64,000 nt of DNA from Pseudomonas fluorescens HK44 (GCF_000217955.3 NZ_AFOY02000010.1:1-64000); one strand, 5' to 3'; positions 45,325 through 54,628 are shown, numbered from the stretch's first letter. Notes: generated by a model not told the origin, from the sequence alone. Program-made: numbers and translations.

Positions 45325-46143
45325 ATGCTGATGAACCCGAACAAAGACACCCAACTGTGTATGTCACTGTCTGGGCGCCCCGGGAATTTCGGCCTGCGTT
45401 TCCACAACCATTTGTATGAGCAACTGGGCCTGAATTTCTATTACAAGGCGTTCAGCAGCCAGGATCTGCCGGGGGCGATTGGCGGAATTCGTGCCCTGGG
45501 TATTCGCGGCTGCGGCGTATCGATGCCCTTCAAGGAAGCCTGCATCGCACTGGTCGATGAACTGGACGCGTCGGCGCAAGCCATTGCCTCGATCAATACC
45601 ATCGTTAACACCCACGGTCACCTCAAGGCTTACAACACCGATTACCTCGCCATCGAGCAACTGCTGAAAACCCATGCCGTGCCGAAGGACTCGACGTTCG
45701 CCTTGCGCGGCAGCGGCGGGATGGCCAAAGCGGTGGCCAGCGCCTTGCGTGATGGCGGCTATCAAAACGGCCTGATCGTGGCACGTAATGAAAGCGCCGG
45801 TCGCGCCTTGGCCGACTCGCTGGGTTATCGCTGGCAGGCAGAACTTGGCAGCGAGCGTCCGCGGGTGTTGGTCAATGTCACGCCGATTGGCATGAGCGGT
45901 GGTGCGGAGGCCGATCAACTGGCCTTTGACGCTGACGCCATCGATTACGCGGAAACTGTCTTCGATGTGGTGGCGATCCCCTCGGAAACGCCACTGATCG
46001 TGCGCGCTCGTGCCGCAGGCAAACGGGTCATTACCGGGCTTGAAGTGATTGCCATTCAAGCGCTTGAGCAGTTTGTGCTGTACACCGGCGTGCGTCCCAG
46101 CGATGAGCAGTTCCACAAGGCCGTGGCGTTCGCCCGCAGCTGA
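45325..46143 (+). CDS. Shikimate 5-dehydrogenase-like protein (SDH-L/HI0607 type)
   Basis: 272-residue NADP-dependent dehydrogenase fold. Shikimate-site residues visible: GVSMPFKEACI (Lys near 71), NTDYLAIEQLL (Asp near 106) and the dinucleotide loop RGSGGMAKAVASAL. The SDH-L branch (Haemophilus HI0607) turns over shikimate slowly; the physiological substrate is unknown. A near-ideal ribosome site (GAAGGAGATATAC) precedes ATG 45325. The true aroE should be elsewhere. Confidence 0.82.
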   Translation: MLMNPNKDTQLCMSLSGRPGNFGLRFHNHLYEQLGLNFYYKAFSSQDLPGAIGGIRALGIRGCGVSMPFKEACIALVDELDASAQAIASINTIVNTHGHLKAYNTDYLAIEQLLKTHAVPKDSTFALRGSGGMAKAVASALRDGGYQNGLIVARNESAGRALADSLGYRWQAELGSERPRVLVNVTPIGMSGGAEADQLAFDADAIDYAETVFDVVAIPSETPLIVRARAAGKRVITGLEVIAIQALEQFVLYTGVRPSDEQFHKAVAFARS

Positions 46144-46170
46144 TCAGGCGCTGCGGGGCAGGGGGTAGGG

Positions 46171-46851
46171 TTACTCGAGGCGCGCCAGGCGCTCTTCGAG
46201 AGCCGCAATCCGCGCTTCGAGTTCTTCGATGCGCTCCACCGACACACCGCTGCTGGCGCCACGCTCCGCCGGGTTCTGGCGGGCGGCGAGGATCGCTTCG
46301 ATATCCGCCGGGTCGCCCAGTGCGTGCATGTAGCGGTCTTCGCGCTGGCCCGACTGGCGCGGCAGCAACAGCGCGAGACTGCGGGCAATCAAGCGTTCCA
46401 GTTGATGGACAACCTGTTCGGCATCTTCGAAGTCGTGCATGCGGCTGCTGCGTGTCAGCAGTTCATTGACCGTCTGCGGACCGCGTAGAAACAGCAAGCC
46501 GGCCAGAATAACCTGGGCCGGCACCAGCTCCAGCGCCTTGTCGAGCCGATGCTCCCAGCGATCGGCGCGGCTGCCCATGACCAGCCGGGTGAAGCCTCGA
46601 CCTTCCAGGGCGCGCAAACTTTGCCCGACCTGGCCCTGGCTGAGGTTCATCACCGGTTCCCGGCTGGTTTTCTGGTTACAGGCGATGACCAGCGCATTAA
46701 GGGTCAGCGGATAGGTCTCCGGGCTGGTCGCCTGTTTTTCGATCAAAGAGCCGAGAATGCGCAGCTCCGTGCTGCTCAGCCGCGGTGCATCGGTGGACGT
46801 CTCTGGTTCTGTGCTCATGCTTTCCGGGCCCTTGCTAACCGTTACTTCCAT
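46171..46851 (-). CDS. yceH: YceH family protein (DUF480)
   Basis: 226-residue conserved protein of unknown function; winged-helix domain with [20 protein letters not shown], the family signature, and a C-terminal coiled coil ([20 protein letters not shown]). ATG 46851 follows AGGGAG; ATG 46818 (MSTEPETS) is the alternative. Convergent with the SDH-L gene. Confidence 0.87.
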   Translation of the reverse strand: MEVTVSKGPESMSTEPETSTDAPRLSSTELRILGSLIEKQATSPETYPLTLNALVIACNQKTSREPVMNLSQGQVGQSLRALEGRGFTRLVMGSRADRWEHRLDKALELVPAQVILAGLLFLRGPQTVNELLTRSSRMHDFEDAEQVVHQLERLIARSLALLLPRQSGQREDRYMHALGDPADIEAILAARQNPAERGASSGVSVERIEELEARIAALEERLARLE

Positions 46852-47068
46852 AGTTGACTCCCTAATTTAGCAACAGACCCTTGTTGGCGGGTCAGATCGC
46901 TCCCCCCTTCACGTCGTTCTGTCTGACGTCCAGAACCCGGTTCGTAGCGAGCAGAACCTCGTTGGAGGAGGCGAGTGCGGCAATCTTAGCGCACTGTTGC
47001 TCACTCTTCTGATGGAGACACGGTTCTTCTCGCCCTCGGCCCAGCGATCGTAGAGCGTGCTGCCTGCC

Positions 47069-47995
47069 TCACTCATCAAGTTCTTCGGGCGAGACGATCC
47101 ATACACTACAGGGCATTTTGTACAACAGGCTTTCTGCCGTGCTGCCGACCAGCCGGTCTATCCCTCGATGGCTGACCCGCCCCATGACAATAACATCGAC
47201 CTGATTGACGTCGGCATAGTTGACCAGGACCTTGGCCGGGTTTCCCATGATCATGTGACGCTGTTGCGGCGGGATGCCGTTGCGCTCGGCCAGTTCGCTG
47301 AATGCCTCCCCCTGAGCGTCGAACAGGGTCTTGGCTTTGCCTGAAGAGAAGAAGGTCGAAACGTTGTTGAAGTCGAATTCATCGGCACTGATGGAGGAAA
47401 GGTCATAGGCATAGACGACGTCGATCTCGGCATTGCAGGTACTCGCCAGCTTGACCGCTTCGTGGAGTATCCGGTCGTTCAAGCCCTGGTACTGTTTATC
47501 GCGATGGAAGGGATCGACCGCTGCAACAACCTTGCGAGGCAAGGCATGAATGGCGTTACTGACGAAGTGCAGCGGTACTGGGCACTCGCGCAGCAAATGC
47601 ACGTCGAGCGGTGTGAACATCAGCCGCGAGAGCAGTGATTCGTGTTGCAGCGCCTTGATCAGCAACTCGATCGGCTGTTCGTTGAGGTGGATCAGAATTT
47701 CCTGCAGCGGGCGTTCGACCCAGACCACTTCGGTGGTGACCTCCAGGCCAATCTTGCGCAGGGGCCTGGCCTGTTCCTCCAGCCACAGGCGGTGACGCTC
47801 GATATAACCCAGGCGCATCTCTTCGCGGGCCTGGTCGTTGACCAGGCTGGCGGTCGCCAGGCCTTCCAGGTAGTCGAAAGCCACGATGTGCAGCGCTGCA
47901 CCTGCGGCCTTGGCCAGTGCGGCGGCCCTGTCGAAGGCCGGGCTGTGCTGCATCAGCGGCGAGACGATCAGCATGAAACGTGATTGACCAGACAT
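47069..47995 (-). CDS. Tandem universal stress protein (UspE type) 1
   Basis: 308-residue protein with two Usp domains. It begins MSGQSRFMLIVSPLMQHSPA, the second domain starts near KVVAAVDPFHRDKQ, and it ends VIVMGRVSHRGIDRLVGSTA...CSVWIVSP. In the nucleotide-loop motif the second glycine (G-x-x-G) is replaced (GRVS), as in the other three copies here. Start at 47995 follows AGGAGAGG. An FNR-like box (TTGAT-CTGT-GTCAA, plus strand) lies upstream. First of four related genes in this cluster. Confidence 0.9.
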   Translation of the reverse strand: MSGQSRFMLIVSPLMQHSPAFDRAAALAKAAGAALHIVAFDYLEGLATASLVNDQAREEMRLGYIERHRLWLEEQARPLRKIGLEVTTEVVWVERPLQEILIHLNEQPIELLIKALQHESLLSRLMFTPLDVHLLRECPVPLHFVSNAIHALPRKVVAAVDPFHRDKQYQGLNDRILHEAVKLASTCNAEIDVVYAYDLSSISADEFDFNNVSTFFSSGKAKTLFDAQGEAFSELAERNGIPPQQRHMIMGNPAKVLVNYADVNQVDVIVMGRVSHRGIDRLVGSTAESLLYKMPCSVWIVSPEELDE

Positions 47996-48105
47996 GACAA
48001 ACCTCTCCTGGGTAGACACAAAGTCGGCGGCTGTACGGTAGGCACGATGAGTTGTCAGCTCCTGAAACCATGGCCTGATCGTGTCGCTGGCCGGGTGCCC
48101 GAGCT

Positions 48106-48119
48106 TGATCTGTGTCAAA
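48106..48119. promoter_or_regulatory. FNR/Anr box (one mismatch) upstream of usp 1
   Basis: TTGATCTGTGTCAA; centre about 117 bases from the usp 1 start codon (minus strand). Confidence 0.55.
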
Positions 48120-48184
48120 CCGGCGAGAAGCCGGTCTTGTCGTCCGACATACGGTCGCTTGCTGCACCTCCAATCTCCTGATTA

Positions 48185-48198
48185 TTGACCATGATCAA
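48185..48198. promoter_or_regulatory. FNR/Anr box (one mismatch), second site
   Basis: TTGACCATGATCAA, between usp 1 and the DUF2188-like gene; may serve the plus-strand genes starting at 48387. Confidence 0.5.
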
Positions 48199-48386
48199 TC
48201 TCTCGTCCGCGAACCCGGCGCAGTCTGAAATTTGTACGCATTTCACGCTTGCGTACAAGGCAGGAGCGATCGTCTGCCGTCATTCTCAGCGGCCAAAGCA
48301 AGGTCGTGTTACGCCGTGATGGAGTGTTTGGACGCCAGGACGCATTACCCGCAGACCCGATTGCGAGGCTTGATCCGAGGCCGGCT

Positions 48387-48629
48387 ATGATTATTGAGAT
48401 ATCAGAACAACTGGCAAGACACCGTTGGCTCGTACAGATGGATGCGTGGGAGGTGGGTTTCGACAGTCGGGATGAAGCAGAGGCGTTCGTCAGGCAACTC
48501 AAGGCGCGCCTCAATGCGCCGCATGCCTGGCCGGCAAACACTGTCACCAAGCCATTGACCCGACACCCCCCCGGCGCTCGATCCGACCCGGCTGTCGAGC
48601 AACGGGTGCTGACTGACCTCGCGAGATAA
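48387..48629 (+). CDS. Small DUF2188-like protein, 80 residues
   Basis: MIIEISEQLARHRWLVQMDA, then AWEVGFDSRDEAEAFVRQLK: a strand-helix pattern like DUF2188 domains. Preceded by GAGGCCGGCT. It lies 37 bases before the MgtC/DUF4010 gene and probably shares its transcript. Function unknown. Confidence 0.62.
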   Translation: MIIEISEQLARHRWLVQMDAWEVGFDSRDEAEAFVRQLKARLNAPHAWPANTVTKPLTRHPPGARSDPAVEQRVLTDLAR

Positions 48630-48666
48630 GCGCCGGGGTCAGGGGGGATGACCGGGTGCGTATCCA

Positions 48667-49905
48667 ATGAGTGAAACCTTCGGCCTGACCAATGCAGCCG
48701 CTGCGCTGGGCATCGGCATGCTGGTCGGTCTTGAGCGCGAGCGCCATAAGGGCGGGGGCGACAGCCGTGCCTGTGCCGGGTTGCGGACATTCGCGATCAC
48801 TGCGCTATTGGGCTATATCTCCCCGCAGGTTGGCGGCGGTCTGCTAGTGGGGATCATCGCGATCTGTGTGGCGCTGCTGCTCACCGTGGCTTATTGGCGA
48901 AACCTTGAAAAGGATCCCGGCATTACCAGTGAAGTGGCTTTGCTCACGGTGTTGGTACTGGGGGCGTTGTGCGGCACCGCGCCGGAGCTGGCCACGGCCA
49001 TTGGCGTGGTGATGGCGGGGTTGCTGGCTTATCGTCAGCGGTTGCATCACTTCGCGCACAATCAGTTGACCGAAGCGGAAATTCGCGACGGTCTGGTGCT
49101 GTTGGTCGCCGCACTGGTGGTGCTGCCACTGGCGCCGGATCGCTTCATCGGGCCCTATGCCGCAATCAATTTGCGCACCATTTGCACCTTGACCGTACTG
49201 TTGATGACGATAGGGGCGGTGGGGCATATCGCGGTTCGCACCCTGGGCACCCGCTACGGTTATCCGATCAGCGCAATCGCTTCCGGGTTCGCGTCCGGTA
49301 CGGTGACCATTGCGGCCATGGGGCATATCAGTGCCAGAGAACCGGCGCACATCAAAGTCCTGAGCGCCGCTGCGATGCTGTCCAATCTGGCGACCGTGAT
49401 TCAGGCGGGCTTGATCCTGGGGGCGGTCGATCCCGGTTTGCTGCGCAGCATGTGGGGGCCGTTGCTATCCGGACTCTTCGTCACGGCGTTGTATGGCGTT
49501 TGCTTGATGTTTCCCGGATCGACAGGGGACGGCAACGAGCCGATCAAGGTCGGTGGTGCGTTCAATCTCCGGCTGGCCTTGATCGTGGCACTGGCCATGA
49601 CCGGCATTACCTTCCTGTCTTCTGCAATGCTGAGTCACTTTGGCCAGGTGGGTGTGATGCTGACGACGGCCCTCAGCGGTCTTGCCGATGCCCACTCTTC
49701 AACGGCGTCCATTGCCTCTCTGGCCAAGGCCGGTCAGCTTCCCTACGATGCCATTGCCGGCCCTGTGCTGATCGCGGTGAGTAGCAACTCGCTGAGCAAA
49801 TGTGTGGTGGCGTGGGTCAGTGGCGGTCGCCGGTTCGCCGCCTATGTCATCCCGGGTCAGGTTTTGATGACGGCGGCGATGTGGGCGGGCACCTTGCTGC
49901 ACTGA
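48667..49905 (+). CDS. MgtC/SapB-type membrane protein with DUF4010
   Basis: 412-residue inner-membrane protein. The N-terminal ~130 residues carry the MgtC-like signature (LGIGMLVGLERERHKGGGDS, AGLRTFAITALLGYI); the C-terminal ~260 residues are a polytopic DUF4010 domain (SGFASGTVTIAAMGHISARE, LSGLADAHSSTASIASLAKA). This is not MgtC itself. Function unknown; possibly linked to cation or membrane-potential homeostasis. Placed between usp genes. Confidence 0.83.
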   Translation: MSETFGLTNAAAALGIGMLVGLERERHKGGGDSRACAGLRTFAITALLGYISPQVGGGLLVGIIAICVALLLTVAYWRNLEKDPGITSEVALLTVLVLGALCGTAPELATAIGVVMAGLLAYRQRLHHFAHNQLTEAEIRDGLVLLVAALVVLPLAPDRFIGPYAAINLRTICTLTVLLMTIGAVGHIAVRTLGTRYGYPISAIASGFASGTVTIAAMGHISAREPAHIKVLSAAAMLSNLATVIQAGLILGAVDPGLLRSMWGPLLSGLFVTALYGVCLMFPGSTGDGNEPIKVGGAFNLRLALIVALAMTGITFLSSAMLSHFGQVGVMLTTALSGLADAHSSTASIASLAKAGQLPYDAIAGPVLIAVSSNSLSKCVVAWVSGGRRFAAYVIPGQVLMTAAMWAGTLLH

Positions 49906-49956
49906 AGCGTTCGATGCAGGTCGTATCAATCGAGGTCCTGCAAAGAGCGCATAGAG

Positions 49957-49970
49957 CTGATAAAGATCAA
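49957..49970. promoter_or_regulatory. FNR/Anr box (one mismatch) upstream of usp 2
   Basis: CTGATAAAGATCAA; centre about 80 bases before the usp 2 start codon, the same spacing as the perfect box in front of usp 3. Confidence 0.6.
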
Positions 49971-50043
49971 GTCGCCTGCACCCGAAACGTTCAATCTAAA
50001 GTCTCACTGACCGCATTGAAATGGCCGAGCGCCGAGGTGTCTT

Positions 50044-50967
50044 ATGTCGCAGACTCAACGTTTATTGCTGATTGCCCCACCCGCGATGACCCGTACTCCG
50101 GCGTTCGAACGCGCTACGGCCCTGGCTCTGGCGACGCAATTACCCTTGCATATCGTGGCGTTCGATTACATCGAAGCCTTGGCGGTGGCCGGTCTGTTCG
50201 CCCCCGGGCAAATACGGCAAGCTCGTGATGGCTACCTGGAAAGTCATCGACAATGGCTTGAGCAGCAAGCCGACCTGGCGAAGAAGCACGGAGTCGAGGT
50301 CACCAGCGAGGTGGTCTGGGTCCAGCACCCCTATGAAGAGATCCTTCACTTCGTCAACGAGATGCCTCTGGCCCTGATCATCAAGGACGCTCAGGAGGAG
50401 TTCGCGTTGAAGCGGATCTTCTTTACTCCGCTGGACTGGCAGTTGCTGCGCGATTGTCCGGTGCCGGTGCATCTGGTCACCAATGCTCGCAACCCACGGC
50501 CGCACAAGGTTCTGGCGATAGTCGATGTGTTGCGCAGTGACGACCAGGACCTGGTGTTCAACGATCAGATTATCGACGCGGCAGTGAAGCTGGCCGAACA
50601 GTGCAACGCCCAGCTTGATTTGGTGCACGTGTATGACTGGGCAGCGGTGTACGCCACGGACATGGGCGTTGGTGCGTTGCCCCTCGCGACCGGCATCTAC
50701 GAAGCATTGGGAGAGGCGCAACATGAGGTATTTGCGGCCCTGGCCGAACGCCATGGCGTGCCGGCCGATCGTCGCCACTTCATTGAAGGCGCGCCCTTGC
50801 AGAGTATCTGCGAGTTTGCGACTGATCATCAGATCGATGTCATCGTCATGGGAACGGTGCACCATAGGGGCTTGAGCAAACTCTTGGGCAGCACCGCCGA
50901 ACATCTCTTGCACAGGGCGCCGTGCAGTGTGCTGGCGATCAAGCCGGGCGAACAGGTGCTGTCGTAA
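50044..50967 (+). CDS. Tandem universal stress protein (UspE type) 2
   Basis: 307 residues. Starts MSQTQRLLLIAPPAMTRTPA; second domain from KVLAIVDVLRSDDQ; ends VIVMGTVHHRGLSKLLGSTA...CSVLAIKP. The loop motif reads GTVH instead of G-x-x-G. The ribosome site GCCGAGGTGTCTT nearly matches those of usp 3 and usp 4, evidence that the copies share ancestry including leaders. Confidence 0.92.
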   Translation: MSQTQRLLLIAPPAMTRTPAFERATALALATQLPLHIVAFDYIEALAVAGLFAPGQIRQARDGYLESHRQWLEQQADLAKKHGVEVTSEVVWVQHPYEEILHFVNEMPLALIIKDAQEEFALKRIFFTPLDWQLLRDCPVPVHLVTNARNPRPHKVLAIVDVLRSDDQDLVFNDQIIDAAVKLAEQCNAQLDLVHVYDWAAVYATDMGVGALPLATGIYEALGEAQHEVFAALAERHGVPADRRHFIEGAPLQSICEFATDHQIDVIVMGTVHHRGLSKLLGSTAEHLLHRAPCSVLAIKPGEQVLS

Positions 50968-50976
50968 GTGTTGAGT

Positions 50977-51022
50977 CGCCCCTTGGCGCGCCAGTGTCTG
51001 GTGCTCCAAGGGGCGTTTTTTT
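50977..51022. terminator. Strong hairpin terminator between usp 2 and the GNAT gene
   Basis: CGCCCCTTGG and CCAAGGGGCG flank a loop, followed by seven T residues, after the usp 2 stop; serves usp 2. Confidence 0.9.
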
Positions 51023-51584
51023 ACAGCATGAGGCGGTGAATGACCTGGCGGGAATCGTCAGGATCGTTATGGACTTCAAATCCCAGGGCTTTTGCCAAAT
51101 CGCGCATGGGGGCATTGCTTGAGGCATCAACGGAATACATCTGATGGAAACCGTTTTTGCGGGCCGCCCTGATCAAATGCTCCATCAACAGCGTACCCAG
51201 CCCCAGGTGCTGCCATTCATCGGCGACGGTGATCGCGCATTCGCATTCATGTTCGGCGGTGGCGGCATAGCGACTGACGCCGATTTCGATCAATTTACCG
51301 TCTTCGTGGACCAGCGCTATGTAAGCCATGCGTTGCTTGCAGTCGATGTCCATCAACTGGTCGAGCATGACTTTACCGGGTTCGTTGATTTGCGCCAGAA
51401 AGCGCATATGACGCGATTCCGGGGACAGGCGTTTGATGAACGCGTATTCGCGCTCGCGGTCTTTATCCGTCAATGGCCGGATCAGTACATGCCGACCGTC
51501 CCTGAGCGCTTCAATCCAGTAGTTCCCGCTGACAGCGGCATAGACAGCCGCTGCCCGTTCGTTGTGGTCTTTGACGGTAAGCAT
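51021..51584 (-). CDS. GNAT-family acetyltransferase (PatZ-like domain)
   Basis: 187-residue acetyl-CoA-dependent N-acetyltransferase. Motif A (AITVADEWQHLGLGTLLMEH) is intact near residues 127-146, preceded by RPLTDKDREREYAFIKRLSP, which resembles the catalytic domain of protein lysine acetyltransferases such as PatZ. Start 51584 (MLTVKDHNER) follows CGGAGGATCAC. It is divergent from usp 3 with one perfect and one degenerate FNR box between them. Target is unknown; acetylation of proteins is an inference. Confidence 0.82.
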   Translation of the reverse strand: MLTVKDHNERAAAVYAAVSGNYWIEALRDGRHVLIRPLTDKDREREYAFIKRLSPESRHMRFLAQINEPGKVMLDQLMDIDCKQRMAYIALVHEDGKLIEIGVSRYAATAEHECECAITVADEWQHLGLGTLLMEHLIRAARKNGFHQMYSVDASSNAPMRDLAKALGFEVHNDPDDSRQVIHRLML

Positions 51585-51675
51585 GATGTGATCCTCCGTT
51601 GGGCGTAAAAAGCTCGCGTGTGGCATGAGTTCACACGTGTTGTTGTACTTTTTACGCCGCTGACGGCACTCGAAT

Positions 51676-51689
51676 CTGATCTGGATCAG
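51676..51689. promoter_or_regulatory. FNR/Anr-like box (two mismatches) for the GNAT gene
   Basis: CTGATCTGGATCAG; centre about 98 bases upstream of the GNAT start (minus strand). Confidence 0.45.
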
Positions 51690-51722
51690 ACACTCGGCAT
51701 GGGCGTCCTTAAACGCTCGGGT

Positions 51723-51736
51723 TTGATGTAAATCAA
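51723..51736. promoter_or_regulatory. Perfect FNR/Anr box upstream of usp 3
   Basis: TTGATGTAAATCAA, a full match to TTGAT-N4-ATCAA; centre about 81 bases before the usp 3 start codon. Same spacer as the box in front of xfp. Confidence 0.82.
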
Positions 51737-51810
51737 CCCGACCGAGGGGGCAGTGAGCGCAGTCTAGGAACATGCCGGCGGGATGGACCGGCGCCGAGCC
51801 GAGGTGTGTG

Positions 51811-52731
51811 ATGGGGCAATATCAACGTTTACTGCTGATCGCCGACCGAACCCTGCATCAATCGCCAGCCTTGCTGCGCGCGGTCGCCCTGGCCAAGGCG
51901 AGTGGGGCGGTCTTGCACGTGTGTGCCTTTGTCGAACCGGTGCCAATCGTTCATTTGTGGGATGAAAAAGTCGATGAGGCGGCGTTTCAGAGCTATCTGC
52001 GTCGCTACCGCCGCTGGATGTCGGAGGAAATCCAGCGGCTGAGCGGTGAGGGGCTGAAAGTCTCGATGGAAGTGGTCTTCACCACCCATCCGCTGCTGGA
52101 TATCCTGAAGCATGTCGAGGAATTCAAGCCTGACCTGCTGATCAAGGACGCCACGCTGGAGCCGGTGCTCAAACGGGTATTCATCACACCACTCGATTGT
52201 CACCTGCTGCGCGAGTGTCCGGCGCCTGTGCACCTGGTCAACCAGGCCCGTTACGGTTTGCCTCATCGGATCGTGGCGGCAGTGGACCCCTTCGACCCGC
52301 AAACCCAGATCAGTGGCCTCAACGACACCATCATTCAAACCGCAAACGCCCTGGCCCTGCAGTGCGATGCACCGCTGCATTTGCTGTACGCCTATGACCT
52401 GTCGCCAGCGTTCAATGGCGATGCACCGTTGGTCAGCGGCGGCTGGAGCGTGGATTACATGGAGGAACTGCGTGAATCCTTGCACCTGGCATTTGTGACC
52501 CTGGCTGACCGCTACGGTATACCGCCCGAACGCCGGCACTTTGTCATGGGCCAGCCGGTTCGGGCATTGACTGAGTTTGTCGAAGAGTACCTGGCCGACG
52601 TGGTGGTGATGGGCACCGTGCACCGGGTCGGGCTGGATCGGTTGATTGGCAGCACCACTGAGCGGGCGCTTTACTCTATGCCTGGCAGCATTCTGGCGGT
52701 CCGGTCACCCGGTTTGGCGGTCAGGGGGTGA
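51811..52731 (+). CDS. Tandem universal stress protein (UspE type) 3
   Basis: 306 residues; MGQYQRLLLIADRTLHQSPA, second domain RIVAAVDPFDPQTQ, end VVVMGTVHRVGLDRLIGSTT...SILAVRSP. The loop motif reads GTVH. Start at 51811 follows CCGAGGTGTGTG, the same leader word as usp 4. Its last 11 bases overlap the convergent alcohol dehydrogenase gene. Confidence 0.92.
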   Translation: MGQYQRLLLIADRTLHQSPALLRAVALAKASGAVLHVCAFVEPVPIVHLWDEKVDEAAFQSYLRRYRRWMSEEIQRLSGEGLKVSMEVVFTTHPLLDILKHVEEFKPDLLIKDATLEPVLKRVFITPLDCHLLRECPAPVHLVNQARYGLPHRIVAAVDPFDPQTQISGLNDTIIQTANALALQCDAPLHLLYAYDLSPAFNGDAPLVSGGWSVDYMEELRESLHLAFVTLADRYGIPPERRHFVMGQPVRALTEFVEEYLADVVVMGTVHRVGLDRLIGSTTERALYSMPGSILAVRSPGLAVRG

Positions 52732-53704
52732 GCACGATGGCGCCTTTGACCTGACCGCTCCTCAGGTGCGCCAGCGCTTGATTGGCATCGTCCAGTGCAA
52801 AGCAGGTGACATTGCTGTGCACGGGCGTGTGCCGGATCTCTTGAAAAAACGCCGTGCCGTCTTCGCGCGTCAGGTTGGCCACCGAACGTACGCTGCGCTC
52901 ACCCCAGAGCAGACGATAGGGAAATGCAGGGATGTCGCTCATGTGGATGCCGGCGCATATCACACAGCCACCCTTGACGGTGGCCTCCAGCGCCACCGGC
53001 ACCAGCGCACCGACGGGGGCGAAGATCACGCTGGCGTCGAGCAGGTGTGGCGGTTTCTGGTCCGAGGGGCCTGCCCAGGCGGCACCCAACATTCGGGCAT
53101 ACGCCTGGCCTTCGTTGTCGCCCGGTCGGGTGAAAGCGTACACCTGCTGCCCTCGACCCAGCGCCACCTGGATCGCCAGATGCGCGGCGGCACCGAACCC
53201 GTAGAGGCCCAGATGGCGTGCGGTTTTTGCCATTTGCAGCGCCCGAAAGCCGATCAGCCCGGCGCACAGTAACGGTGCGGCTTCAGTGGCCGAGAGCGTG
53301 TCCGGAAGGCGAAAGCAGAAGCGCGCGTCGGCCACGGTGTAGTCGGCGTAACCGCCGTCCAGATGGCAACCGGTGAACTGCGCCTGATCGCAGAGGTTCT
53401 CCCGGCCCGAGCGGCAGAACTCACATTGCCCGCAGGTCGATCCGAGCCAGGGAACGCCGACTCGCTGGCCGATCCAGTCGGGCGCAACGTCAGCCCCCAC
53501 GGCGGTCACTTCCCCGACGATTTCATGCCCCGGCACTCGCGGCAGTGTCGCTTGCGGCAGCTCGCCATCGACCAGGTGCAGGTCGGTGCGGCATACGCCA
53601 CAGGCCAGGACTTTGATTAACAGTTGCTGAGCTTCAGGTGTCGGGATCGCGCGCTCTTCCCGTTGCAGTGGCTGGCCAGGAGTCTGTAGCACCATGGCGC
53701 GCAT
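52721..53704 (-). CDS. Zinc-dependent alcohol dehydrogenase
   Basis: 327-residue MDR-family dehydrogenase. Catalytic zinc: ACGVCRTDLH and GHEIVGEVTAVG; structural zinc: TCGQCEFCRSGRENLCD (four Cys); Rossmann loop YGFGAAAHLAIQVA near residue 168. The dinucleotide GxGxxG is altered to GFGAAAH, so coenzyme choice is uncertain. Only 33 bases separate it from the FNR-type regulator upstream on the same strand; the two are probably one operon. A role in NADH re-oxidation under low oxygen is inference. Confidence 0.9.
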   Translation of the reverse strand: MRAMVLQTPGQPLQREERAIPTPEAQQLLIKVLACGVCRTDLHLVDGELPQATLPRVPGHEIVGEVTAVGADVAPDWIGQRVGVPWLGSTCGQCEFCRSGRENLCDQAQFTGCHLDGGYADYTVADARFCFRLPDTLSATEAAPLLCAGLIGFRALQMAKTARHLGLYGFGAAAHLAIQVALGRGQQVYAFTRPGDNEGQAYARMLGAAWAGPSDQKPPHLLDASVIFAPVGALVPVALEATVKGGCVICAGIHMSDIPAFPYRLLWGERSVRSVANLTREDGTAFFQEIRHTPVHSNVTCFALDDANQALAHLRSGQVKGAIVLTP

Positions 53705-53737
53705 GACGATTCTCCAGAATCAAAGGCATTCAGGCTG

Positions 53738-54490
53738 TCAAACTGGCGCGTTCCGATGGCAGCCAGTGACCAGCTGCTTGAGCCTGTCCATGTCGAGGAT
53801 TGTGACGTTACGCCCCGAAATCTCGACCAGTGTCTGATCCCGCAGGTGGGCAATGCCTCGGCAGATGGTTTCCAGACGCAACCCCAGGTAGGAGCCGATC
53901 TCTTCGCGACGCATCTTCAGCACGAATTCCCTGGACGAATAACCGCGCAGGCTAAGCCGCTGCGACAGGTTCAGCAGAAAGGCCGCCAGTCGTTCGTCGG
54001 AGTTCATTTTGCCCATCAACATCAGCATGTCGTGATCGCGCACTATTTCGCGGCTTAGAAGTTTGTTCAGATTGTGCTGCAGTGTAGGCAGCTCCCGGGA
54101 AAGCTTCTCCAGCTGGGCGAAATGGATGGGACACACTTCGCTGTCCTCAAGAGCGAAAGCATTGCAGGTGTGCTGCTCTTCACTGATGGCGTCCAGGCCG
54201 AGCATCTCGCCGGGTATTTGAAAACCGGTGACTTGCTCGCGACCGTCGAGAGACAACACCGTGGTCTTGAAAGAACCGATGCGCACCGCGTAAAGCGAGC
54301 GCAATGAATCGCCCGTGCGATACAACGCTGCACCTTTTTTAACTTTTACGCGCTGGATGATCAGGGTGTCCAATTGCTCTACTTCCTGGTCGGTCAGGCC
54401 AATCGGCAGGCACAACTCCAGCACGCTGCAGTTGGCGCAAGCGGCTTTCAGGTAATGGGCGTGAACGGGGCGGAGGTCATACGGCGGCAT
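53738..54490 (-). CDS. FNR/Anr-type oxygen-sensing transcriptional regulator, divergent paralogue
   Basis: 250-residue Crp/Fnr regulator. Four cysteines that would hold a 4Fe-4S cluster are present: ACANCSVLELC near residues 17-27 and EVCPIHF near 118. The HTH is EEIGSYLGLRLETICRGIAH. In E. coli FNR and Anr the recognition helix reads ETISR/ETVSR; here the serine that contacts DNA is cysteine. Start 54490 (MPPYDLRPVH) follows AGAGGGA. It is the probable local regulator of the module; housekeeping Anr should be elsewhere. Confidence 0.88.
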   Translation of the reverse strand: MPPYDLRPVHAHYLKAACANCSVLELCLPIGLTDQEVEQLDTLIIQRVKVKKGAALYRTGDSLRSLYAVRIGSFKTTVLSLDGREQVTGFQIPGEMLGLDAISEEQHTCNAFALEDSEVCPIHFAQLEKLSRELPTLQHNLNKLLSREIVRDHDMLMLMGKMNSDERLAAFLLNLSQRLSLRGYSSREFVLKMRREEIGSYLGLRLETICRGIAHLRDQTLVEISGRNVTILDMDRLKQLVTGCHRNAPV

Positions 54491-54628
54491 TAAGCGTCCC
54501 TCTTTCGATGTATCAAGCATAGGCGCTGAAAGTCCGGTCAAACCCTTAATGCGGAAACCGGGTGCGTTTGTACGACGAACGGGGGAAGGGGCCACAGCAG
54601 ATAATGCCTGTCAGTTAAGGCTCAAACC

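Noticed and set aside
48182..48790. 202-codon minus-strand ORF upstream of the DUF4010 gene
   Set aside because: Antisense to the DUF2188-like ORF and the DUF4010 start; biased Arg/Ser composition.
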